54,206 bases of DNA from an uncultured Verrucomicrobiota bacterium. GTDB taxonomy: Bacteria; Verrucomicrobiota; Kiritimatiellia; RFP12; UBA1067. Positions within the stretch are counted from its first letter, which is position 1; every line of letters begins with the position of its first letter. The translations under genes were made by a program, and so were the position numbers. The stretch spans positions 1-54,206 of the forward strand of contig CAMZEN010000015.1 of NCBI GenBank assembly GCA_947305775.1, read 5' to 3'. The notes under the pieces are model-generated. The model did no database searches, was not told the origin of the DNA, and saw nothing but the letters and a program-made list of their open reading frames with translations. Positions 1 to 7,510 of the stretch are shown in pieces.

Positions 1-23
1 TCGGATAAACTTGCGTTTTCTTC

Positions 24-44
24 CAGAACTTGCATTCAGTTCTG
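24..44. repeat. 7-bp inverted repeat upstream of dnaE
   Basis: CAGAACT at 24-30 and its exact reverse complement AGTTCTG at 38-44 are separated by seven bases. It could be an operator for dnaE or part of the end of an upstream transcript; no T-run follows it. Nothing else supports a function. Confidence 0.3.
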
Positions 45-85
45 AACACGACGTTCCTGTTTGTCGGCCCTGCCAGAGGCATTTT

Positions 86-94
86 TGATATACT
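86..94 (+). promoter_or_regulatory. extended -10 promoter of dnaE, near-leaderless
   Basis: The sequence TGATATACT ends at 94, and the dnaE ATG is at 103. A start site about seven bases after the hexamer would leave a leader of about two bases. No good -35 is visible at the usual distance. The same arrangement recurs at six other genes in this window. Confidence 0.6.
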
Positions 95-102
95 ATCTCG
101 CC

Positions 103-3100
103 ATGGGTGATTTTGTACATCTTCATCTGCATACTACGTATTCCATGCTCGACGGGCAGTGCCAGATCAATCCGCTGGTTGTGTGCGCACGGCGGTGGGG
201 GATGCCCGCGTTGGCTGTTACTGATCATGGCAATCTGTTCGCCCTTAAGGCATTCTACGACGCATGCCATTCGAAGAAGAAGGAATTTGCGGAGCTGCCG
301 CCGATAAAGCCGATACTTGGGTGCGAGGCGTACGTGACGTCGACCGGCGATTTGAGGACGCGCGACAAGAACGAAAGGCGCTACCACCTCTGCCTGCACG
401 CCAAGAACAAGACCGGCTACCATAATCTCGTAAGGCTCATCTCGGAAGCGCACATACACGGCTTCTACAACCGTCCGCGAATCGACCATTCCCTGCTGGA
501 GAAGTATCATGAGGGTCTTCACTGCTCCGCCGCGTGCATCGCGGGCGAGGTTGCGCACGCAATCGAGACCGATCGCATGGCAGAGGCCGAGCGCGTCGCA
601 AAGTGGTACAAGGACCTTTTCGGCGACGATTATTCGCTGGAAGTGATGCTGCACAAATCGGTCAAGGCGGGCGATGACGTCCCTATGGAGGCCCGCCGTG
701 AGTTTGCCGACCTGTACGAACGCCAAGTAAAGGTCGTGAAGGGGATGCTCGAGCTCGGGAAGAAGCTCGACATACGCGTCATCGCAACGAATGACGTGCA
801 TTTTCTCGACAAGGAAGACGACGACTCGCACGACGTGCTTCTCGCCCTCTCGTCCGGCGCGAAGATGTCCGACTCGAAGCGCCTCATCTACACGGGCCAG
901 GAGTACTTCAAGACCGAGGACGAGATGAAGGCCCTTTTTGCGGAGAATCCTGAACTGATCGCGGCTACCCGTGAAGTCGCGGAGCGCATTGAGGATTTTA
1001 AGCTTGACTCCGACCCCATAATGCCTAAGTTTGCGATCCCTCCGGAGTTCGGCACCGAGGACGACGTTCGCGGCAAGTACGACGAAGAGACGCTGAAGGG
1101 GATGTATCCACCTGGGCGTGTCGACAAGCTTGGCGGATACGAGAAGGTGGTAAGGATACAATTCGAGGCGGAATACCTCGCTTCGCTGGTCTGGGCGGGA
1201 GCCAGGCGGCGCTGGGGAGAGAACCTGCCGAAGGAGACTGTGGAGCGGGTCCAGTTTGAGCTTGATACTATCCGCACGATGGGTTTCCCAGGATACTTCC
1301 TTATAGTCCACGACTACATAGACGCAGCGAGGCGCCTTGGGGTGTGGGTCGGGCCAGGGCGAGGATCTGCCGCCGGCTCGGCCGTGGCGTATTCGTTGGG
1401 CATCACCAACGTTGATCCACTGAAGTACGATCTGCTCTTCGAGCGCTTTCTTAACCCAGATCGCATCTCTATGCCTGATATCGATGTCGACTTCGACGAT
1501 TCGGGCCGCGAACGGGTGTTGGACTACGTCACCAAGAAGTATGGCGCCGATCATGTTGCCCATATAGTTACGTTCGGTCAGATGGCGGCAAAGTCCGCCA
1601 TAAAGGACGTTGGCCGTGTTATGGACTATCCGCTGCAGGAAACGAACAAGCTCGCAGGATTGGTCCCTGAAGTCCCGAAGATCACATTCAAGAAGGCTCG
1701 CAAGACCGCACCGGACCTTGAGGCGGCGTTCAATTCGCCCGACCCGACCGTGCATAAGCTTATGGAGCGCGCCGCGCGGCTTGAAGGGTCCATCCGGCAG
1801 CCAGGTGTGCATGCTTGCGGCGTGATCATTTCGCGCGATCCGCTGATAGAGACCTTGCCGGTTATGCCGACGCCGGAAAAGGGAGGCAAGAAGAAGCCGT
1901 CGTCGGGCGAGAGCAGCGAAGACAGGTTGCTGACAACGCAGTACGACGGACACTACGTTGAGCCTGTGGGCCTTCTCAAGATGGACTTCCTCGGGCTCAA
2001 GACGCTAACCGTGGAGAAGGAGTGCGTGGCGCTTCTCAAGGAACGCGGAATAGAGCTGGACCCGGACGCCATACCTGATGACGACAGGCTGACATACGAG
2101 CTATTCGGACGCGGCGAGACGACTGGACTGTTTCAGTTCGAATCGGACGGCATGAAGAAGTGGCTTATCGCGCTTCAGCCGGAGCGCCTTACGGATCTCG
2201 TCGCAATGAACGCGTTGTACCGTCCTGGTCCAATGGAGTACATTCCACGCTTCGTTGCGCGCAAGCAGGGTCAGGAGCCTGTCACCTACGACCATCCTTT
2301 GATGGAGAAGTACCTGAAAGACACCTACGGTGTGACTGTCTACCAGGAGCAGGTGATGCTTCTCTCGCGACTTCTCGCAGGCTTCACGCGAGGCGAGTCG
2401 GACAAGCTCCGCAAGGCCATGGGTAAGAAGCTCATGGACATCATGAATGAGCTCAAGGCGAAGTTCGTAAAAGGGTGTCTGGACAATCCTGAATTCCGCA
2501 TCGAAAAGTGGAAGGATGAATCCGAGGCCATTAAGCTCATAGAGAAGATATGGACGGATTGGGAGGCGTTTGCATCCTATGCGTTCAACAAGTCTCATGC
2601 CGTGTGCTACGCATGGGTCGCATATCAGACCGGTTACATGAAGGCGCATTATCCGGCCGAGTTCATGTGCGCTCAGATATCGTCCGAAATCGGCAACTTC
2701 GACAAACTACCCGGCTTCATAGCCGAGGCGCAGGAGATGGGGCTGGAGCTCAAGTTGCCGGACGTGAACGAGTCTGGTTTGCGCTTCGTTCCGACAAGCG
2801 ATTCGAAGGGCATACGTTATGGCCTTGGAGGCATAAAGGGTGTCGGGGAAGTCGCGGCGGAAGCTATAGTGGCCGAGCGCAAGGCGAAAGGACCGTACAT
2901 CGGGTTCATGGATTTCTGCATGCGCCTTGCCGGCAGCAGCGCGTTGAACAAGAGGGTCTTGGAGAATCTAACCCGCACAGGGGCGTTTTCGACGCTTGAG
3001 CCCAACCGGGCCAAACTTTTCAAGAACATAGAGTTCGCACTGAAGAAGGCGCAGCAGCGTGCCAAGGAAAAGTCGAGCGCGCAGGCCAACTTCTTCGACC

Positions 3101-4251
3101 TGATGGCTGGCGGCGAGGATAGGGTGACTGATGCCGAGCTCGCGGATTGCGCTCCATTTTCTCCTGCGGAGGACTTGAAGAACGAACGCGATCTTCTCGG
3201 GGTGTACGTTTCCGGGCATCCGCTGCAGTCGTGCCGCCGCATTATCGCCGAGGTGTCGCAGGCAAAGATAGGCGACGAGTACATCCAGTTCTCTTTGGAC
3301 AAGATAGCACGCCGTCCGGTTGAGGAGGATAAGACAGAAGACGACGGCGCGCCGGCAGTCGACGATGCAGCAGATGTTCAGCAGGATGTTGCCGGTGAAG
3401 AAGAACAGTCCGAAGAGGATTCCTCCAAGAATTTGCTCTCGCCGATCGACGAAATGCTGATGAAGTGCAAGGACGACGAATGGCTTCTCAAGTCGCTTGC
3501 GCGAAACATCGTGCGGGCGAAGGGCGAGGTTCCGTATTCTGACAAGCAGTCCTTCGACAGGGCCGTCAGCTCCGAGCGCTCGAAGCTCAAGAAGCGCTTT
3601 CAGCAGAAAAAGTTGGATCCTCTCCTTCTGAAGCGACTGGAGGTGCGTGTCGTCGCGATGCTGTCCGGGTGTTCGGTAAAGATGCCCAAGCCGCGTCCCG
3701 ACGGAAGCGTTGGGCAGAAGTGGGCGATACTGACCCTTGACGACGGCAACGGACAGGCAGATGCCATGGCGTATGCAAAGGCGTGGCAGAAGTGCAGCGA
3801 TCTTGAAGGGCGCGTAGACCAGCTTGTCATGGTGTGCGGCGACATATCACATCGTACGGTTTACGAGAAGGAAGACGCCTCCAAGGAGAACCCGTCTCTG
3901 GGGGAGGTGTCTTTTCAGGTGAGGGAGGCTTATCCGCTTGAAGAGGCCATGCCGCTGGTTTCCAAACGCCTTAATGTCAAGATGAGATATGACGATCCAG
4001 AATTGAAGACTAAGATGGAGCGTCTTGGCGCAGCAGCCATGAAGAATCCGGGAAAGCTGCCGGTGGGGGTAAGCCTTGAATACGGAGACGGCACCATCGT
4101 TGATGTCGATCTGGGTCCCCTAGGTCGCGTTTCCTGCGCAATAGGATTTCTTTCAGAACTGGCAAAGGTTGCGCCGCAGAGCGACACGAGTTTTTCGCCG
4201 GAGGACAAGACGACGATTGCGCCACCTGAACCTAAACCGTGGGAGATGTGA
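103..4251 (+). CDS. dnaE: DNA polymerase III alpha subunit
   Basis: This is the replicative polymerase, 1382 residues from the ATG at 103. The reading frame is open back to a TTG at 61, but conserved sequence begins at the ATG (MGDFVHLHLHTTYSMLDG). The N-terminal PHP domain keeps HLHLH, TDHGN and NDVHF, so its metal site looks intact and could support proofreading. The palm motif PDIDVDFDD and the core motifs YRPGPMEYIPRF and KSHAVCYAW are present. Between the GHPL motif (about residue 1039) and the OB-fold (from about 1180) lies an unusually long, acidic, low-complexity insertion (about 1065-1112) followed by a charged helical stretch, which helps explain a length above the roughly 1160 residues of E. 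coli DnaE. The promoter lies only eight bases upstream. Confidence 0.97.
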   Translation: MGDFVHLHLHTTYSMLDGQCQINPLVVCARRWGMPALAVTDHGNLFALKAFYDACHSKKKEFAELPPIKPILGCEAYVTSTGDLRTRDKNERRYHLCLHAKNKTGYHNLVRLISEAHIHGFYNRPRIDHSLLEKYHEGLHCSAACIAGEVAHAIETDRMAEAERVAKWYKDLFGDDYSLEVMLHKSVKAGDDVPMEARREFADLYERQVKVVKGMLELGKKLDIRVIATNDVHFLDKEDDDSHDVLLALSSGAKMSDSKRLIYTGQEYFKTEDEMKALFAENPELIAATREVAERIEDFKLDSDPIMPKFAIPPEFGTEDDVRGKYDEETLKGMYPPGRVDKLGGYEKVVRIQFEAEYLASLVWAGARRRWGENLPKETVERVQFELDTIRTMGFPGYFLIVHDYIDAARRLGVWVGPGRGSAAGSAVAYSLGITNVDPLKYDLLFERFLNPDRISMPDIDVDFDDSGRERVLDYVTKKYGADHVAHIVTFGQMAAKSAIKDVGRVMDYPLQETNKLAGLVPEVPKITFKKARKTAPDLEAAFNSPDPTVHKLMERAARLEGSIRQPGVHACGVIISRDPLIETLPVMPTPEKGGKKKPSSGESSEDRLLTTQYDGHYVEPVGLLKMDFLGLKTLTVEKECVALLKERGIELDPDAIPDDDRLTYELFGRGETTGLFQFESDGMKKWLIALQPERLTDLVAMNALYRPGPMEYIPRFVARKQGQEPVTYDHPLMEKYLKDTYGVTVYQEQVMLLSRLLAGFTRGESDKLRKAMGKKLMDIMNELKAKFVKGCLDNPEFRIEKWKDESEAIKLIEKIWTDWEAFASYAFNKSHAVCYAWVAYQTGYMKAHYPAEFMCAQISSEIGNFDKLPGFIAEAQEMGLELKLPDVNESGLRFVPTSDSKGIRYGLGGIKGVGEVAAEAIVAERKAKGPYIGFMDFCMRLAGSSALNKRVLENLTRTGAFSTLEPNRAKLFKNIEFALKKAQQRAKEKSSAQANFFDLMAGGEDRVTDAELADCAPFSPAEDLKNERDLLGVYVSGHPLQSCRRIIAEVSQAKIGDEYIQFSLDKIARRPVEEDKTEDDGAPAVDDAADVQQDVAGEEEQSEEDSSKNLLSPIDEMLMKCKDDEWLLKSLARNIVRAKGEVPYSDKQSFDRAVSSERSKLKKRFQQKKLDPLLLKRLEVRVVAMLSGCSVKMPKPRPDGSVGQKWAILTLDDGNGQADAMAYAKAWQKCSDLEGRVDQLVMVCGDISHRTVYEKEDASKENPSLGEVSFQVREAYPLEEAMPLVSKRLNVKMRYDDPELKTKMERLGAAAMKNPGKLPVGVSLEYGDGTIVDVDLGPLGRVSCAIGFLSELAKVAPQSDTSFSPEDKTTIAPPEPKPWEM

Positions 4252-4252
4252 A

Positions 4253-4978
4253 ATGACGGAGTTTTTTAGTATGGACTGGTACAAGCATCTTGACTTGGTG
4301 CTCGGGAGGGATCCGTTCAGCTTCCTTCTTGAATACATGGGGACGTTCGCCGGTGCGATTGCAGGCGTAAGACTTGCTTCAATAAAGAAGTTTGATTTGT
4401 TTGGCGCCTATGTGGTAGGCCTGGTCACGGCGCTTGGCGGCGGCACGCTAAGGGACATAATGCTTAATCTGCCTCCGTTCTGGATGAAGGATGCCAGCTA
4501 TCTCATAACGACGTTTGCGGCTTTGGTTGGGGTCGCCGTCTTCGGGCGCAGGTTCATATCCGAGAAGATAACATGGTTCGTGTTCGACACGATAGCCATT
4601 TCGTTTTTTACGGTGCTTGGACTTGAGAAGACGTTGATGCATGGGTTCCCTCCCTGGTGCGCGGTGATCATGGGCGTAGTGACAGGTGTTTTTGGAGGCG
4701 TTCTGCGTGATGTCCTTATAAATGACGTGCCTGCCATCTTCCGCAAGGAGATATACGCAATTGCGTGTCTTATCGGCGCGGTGCTCTACATAATCCTATA
4801 CGAATTTTTTGGCGTATCTTCGATTGTTTGCTGCACATCCTGCGTGCTCCTGATTTTCATTTTGCGCGCGCTTGCCATTCATTATTCATGGGCGTTCCCT
4901 GTTTTGCGCGGCAGACCTTTGCATGTGCACCGTAGATGCGCCCGCAAAAAATACCCGCGCTTGTGTGAAGACACGTAA
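4253..4978 (+). CDS. TRIC/UPF0126 family membrane channel (YicG-like)
   Basis: A 241-residue inner-membrane protein. The ATG at 4253 follows the dnaE stop by one base and has GGGAG at 4241-4245. The segments GAIAGVRLASIKKFDLFG and GLVTALGGGTLRDIML, with a second copy around GVVTGVFGGVLRDVLIND, are the duplicated three-helix glycine-rich signature of the prokaryotic TRIC/UPF0126 family of trimeric cation channels. The C-terminal 25 residues are basic and rich in Cys and Arg, beyond the usual family end. It is probably co-transcribed with dnaE, since I see no promoter between them. Physiological role unknown. Confidence 0.85.
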   Translation: MTEFFSMDWYKHLDLVLGRDPFSFLLEYMGTFAGAIAGVRLASIKKFDLFGAYVVGLVTALGGGTLRDIMLNLPPFWMKDASYLITTFAALVGVAVFGRRFISEKITWFVFDTIAISFFTVLGLEKTLMHGFPPWCAVIMGVVTGVFGGVLRDVLINDVPAIFRKEIYAIACLIGAVLYIILYEFFGVSSIVCCTSCVLLIFILRALAIHYSWAFPVLRGRPLHVHRRCARKKYPRLCEDT

Positions 4979-4981
4979 TTA

Positions 4982-4990
4982 TGGTATAAT
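4982..4990 (+). promoter_or_regulatory. extended -10 promoter, predicted leaderless
   Basis: TGGTATAAT ends at 4990, six bases before the ATG at 4997. TTGTGT at 4961-4966 is a plausible -35 with an 18-base spacer. A start site at normal spacing would fall on the A of the ATG. This looks like the main promoter of the long plus-strand run that follows. Confidence 0.65.
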
Positions 4991-4996
4991 TGACGC

Positions 4997-5818
4997 ATGA
5001 TAACATTGCTTACAGCACTTGCCGTCGGTGGCGGCATTTATTGTGTCGCTTTTTTTGCGGCAGATTGGGGCGTCGGATGGAGCGTCTTTTCTGGCGTCGT
5101 TGCGTTCGGTGTTTTCCAGGGCGTGGTCGGATACAATCTCCAGAAGCGCATTAAGGCTGACATGGAGCGCGTTCAAGGCATACTTCTTGACGGGCAGAAG
5201 AGGTTGCAGGCCAAGGTCCAGCGATGGCAGTTCAGGCCGCCAGGTTCTCAGAAGGACGCCCAGCGCGAGATTGAGAACGACACCAAGGTGTTCGTTCGGG
5301 AAGCCCTTAAGGAGACCGAGCGCCTGTCCAAATATCGCCTGCTGATTCCCATGATCGATCGGCAGAAGGCTACGGCCCAGCTGCAGCTCAACTGGATGAT
5401 CAAGGATTTCAAGGCTGTGGACGCTTTGATGCCAAAGGCGATGTTCATCGATCCTACGACTGTCTCGATCAAGATTGCTCGCATGTACATGACGGATGCG
5501 AAGACGGAGGATATCGAGAAGGTCTACAATAAGAGCGTGAAGCGGCTTAAGTACAACCAGAATGTACTGCTTGCTGCGGAATGGAGCTGGATACTTTTGC
5601 AGCGCAATGGAGACAAGGACGAAGGCGAGAGCGCTTTCAAGGCTCTTGCAGAAGCCCTCAAGTCGAGTGACAATGAAGTCTTGAAGCGCAATCATGAGCT
5701 TCTCATGAACAAGAAGGTTGCGCATTTCTCCAACTCCGGGCTTGGCGACCAGTGGTACGCCCTCTTCCTTGAAGAGCCCAGGATGAGAACCCAGCGACAG
5801 CACGTGCAAAGGATGTAA
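4997..5818 (+). CDS. membrane-anchored helical protein of unknown function
   Basis: A 273-residue protein I do not recognise. Two hydrophobic helices at the N-terminus (about residues 2-22 and 26-45) are followed by a long charged, mostly helical region. That region has a coiled-coil-like stretch (QKRIKADMERVQG onward) and then TPR-like helices with regular aromatic and leucine spacing. The topology suggests a membrane anchor with a cytoplasmic helical domain. It is the first gene of a run ending near 15873 and is followed after three bases by the MurU-AmgK fusion, so a role in envelope metabolism is possible but not shown. The start is fixed by the -10 element six bases upstream; there is no Shine-Dalgarno site. 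Confidence 0.8.
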   Translation: MITLLTALAVGGGIYCVAFFAADWGVGWSVFSGVVAFGVFQGVVGYNLQKRIKADMERVQGILLDGQKRLQAKVQRWQFRPPGSQKDAQREIENDTKVFVREALKETERLSKYRLLIPMIDRQKATAQLQLNWMIKDFKAVDALMPKAMFIDPTTVSIKIARMYMTDAKTEDIEKVYNKSVKRLKYNQNVLLAAEWSWILLQRNGDKDEGESAFKALAEALKSSDNEVLKRNHELLMNKKVAHFSNSGLGDQWYALFLEEPRMRTQRQHVQRM

Positions 5819-5821
5819 GGC

Positions 5822-7510
5822 ATGGTGGCTAAGAAGGCGGTAGTGTTGGCTGCGGGACTGGGCACTAGGCTCAGCCCCCTGACCTGCGCCGCACCAAAGC
5901 CACTTCTCCCCGTCTGGGGCGAGCCCATGCTTGCGCGAGTCGTCAATCTCCTCAGGGGATGGGGCGTAGAGGACATTGTCGTAAATTGCCACTACCTGCA
6001 CGAGCAGGTCGAGGCCTGGTGTGCTGCGAACGGATGCCGCGCCTCTTTTGAGCCTGAGATATTAGGTACTGGCGGGGTGCTCAACCCGCTTCGCGAATGG
6101 ATTGGCGACGATCCTTTCTACCTGGTCAACGGCGATGTAGTATTGGAGGGCGTGGACAGCAACCCGTTCGAGCGGAACTTCAAGGGAACCGTGCCGCTTG
6201 TCGGGCGTTGTCTGGCAACCGATAAGGAAGGCCCTAGGACGATTGAGGCCGATCCTGACGGCTATGTCACATGTTGGGATAGCCCAGATCCGTGTTTCCC
6301 GGGAACGTATACCTACTGCGGCGTTGCCCTGCTGTATCCCGACATCCTGCGCTACATAGAGCCGAAAGGCTTTTCGAGCATAATCCAGGCATATGAGCGC
6401 GCCATGATGGACGGAAGGTTCGTGCAGGCCATATGCCCCAAGAACCTCCTCTGGGCGGATGCAGGAACGATCGAAAGCTATGTTGCCGTCAACACCGACG
6501 GCGACGACAACGCGCTTTCCGACCTGCCGCAGATCAAGGCGGCCTTTGCGGGCCGCGAGTTGCCCGACGGTTCGGTGAAGTTCCTTGGCGCACGCGGCAG
6601 CGACCGTTGCTTTTTTGACGTAGATGGCTGCATAGCAGTGGTGTATGACGACTCGAAGCGCGGTGAAAATGCGCGCTATGCTGGTCATGCCCGGTGGTTG
6701 AAGGACCATGGAATATGCGTGCCTGAGATATTGGCCGATCTCCCCGAGATGAAGACGCTGGTCATGGAGAATGTCGGCGTTGACCGCAAGATGTCGCTCG
6801 GCGATTACGCAAAGGTTGTCGAGCGCCTCGCCGCTTTCAATGCTTTGGACGCGAGCGCATTGGAGCTTGAGCCAATGTTTGACCCTGATCTCTGGCGTTG
6901 GGAACGTGAGCTGTTCAAGAAGCACTGCCTCGGCGACCGCTTCCGCATGGAGTGTCCAGAAGCTGTCGAAAAGGAGCTGTCAGCCGTAGCCGAGCTTCTG
7001 GAACGCGAACCGAAGGCGCTTGTGCATCGCGACTTCCAGTCGACGAACGTTCTCTGGAAGAAAGGCGAATGCTATTTCATCGATTTCCAGGGGATGCGCA
7101 TGGGCCCGGCGGCTTACGATCTCGCCTCGCTCCTCTACGATCCATATGTCAAGCCACTTACTGAAACTGAACGGCTTGCGATGGCCAAGCTTTATGCCGA
7201 TAAGAGCGGATATGTGAACATGCCGTCCGTTTTGCCGCATGCGGCGGTCCAGCGGTTGGTGCAGTGCCTTGGCGCTTATGGGCGGCTCGCAAGCGTCGGG
7301 CAGCCCCAGTTCGGCAAATACGTGCTTCCTGCGCTTGAGAACCTGCTTGCCGCGGCAGACGAGTGCGATCTGGACGGCGTCGGGGCGCTGGCCGAGGATT
7401 TGATATCGCGCGAGAGAAAGTTCGCCCATAATGAAGAATGCTCTTGCGGATGCGGACACCATCACGGGCATGGCCATGAATGCAGTTGCGGGGGGCATGG
7501 CGAGTCATGA
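5822..7510 (+). CDS. MurU-AmgK fusion: sugar-1-phosphate nucleotidyltransferase + sugar kinase
   Basis: A 562-residue two-domain protein. Residues 1-230 form a nucleotidyltransferase with LAAGLGTRLSPLT near residue 9, PKPLLPV after it and NGDV near 101, most like MurU. Residues about 260-520 are an aminoglycoside-phosphotransferase-fold kinase with HRDFQSTN (His402, Asp404, Asn409) and FIDFQ near 421. The stretch FDPDLWRWERELF matches the AmgK pattern. AmgK phosphorylates MurNAc or GlcNAc at the anomeric position and MurU makes the UDP-sugar, a peptidoglycan recycling route that bypasses MurA. Fusion would place both steps in one chain. A choline kinase/cytidylyltransferase (LicA/LicC-like) pair is the main alternative. 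The last 25 residues are a Cys/His-rich tail (ECSCGCGHHHGHGHECSCGG) of the kind that binds metals. It overlaps the next gene by ATGA. Confidence 0.8.
   Translation: MVAKKAVVLAAGLGTRLSPLTCAAPKPLLPVWGEPMLARVVNLLRGWGVEDIVVNCHYLHEQVEAWCAANGCRASFEPEILGTGGVLNPLREWIGDDPFYLVNGDVVLEGVDSNPFERNFKGTVPLVGRCLATDKEGPRTIEADPDGYVTCWDSPDPCFPGTYTYCGVALLYPDILRYIEPKGFSSIIQAYERAMMDGRFVQAICPKNLLWADAGTIESYVAVNTDGDDNALSDLPQIKAAFAGRELPDGSVKFLGARGSDRCFFDVDGCIAVVYDDSKRGENARYAGHARWLKDHGICVPEILADLPEMKTLVMENVGVDRKMSLGDYAKVVERLAAFNALDASALELEPMFDPDLWRWERELFKKHCLGDRFRMECPEAVEKELSAVAELLEREPKALVHRDFQSTNVLWKKGECYFIDFQGMRMGPAAYDLASLLYDPYVKPLTETERLAMAKLYADKSGYVNMPSVLPHAAVQRLVQCLGAYGRLASVGQPQFGKYVLPALENLLAAADECDLDGVGALAEDLISRERKFAHNEECSCGCGHHHGHGHECSCGGHGES

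Noticed and set aside
2101..2649. 182-codon open frame inside dnaE on the minus strand
   Set aside because: It is antisense to the conserved polymerase core and shows no domain of its own.
4979..6001. 340-codon open frame on the minus strand
   Set aside because: It covers the promoter and start of two well-supported plus-strand genes and has no family features.
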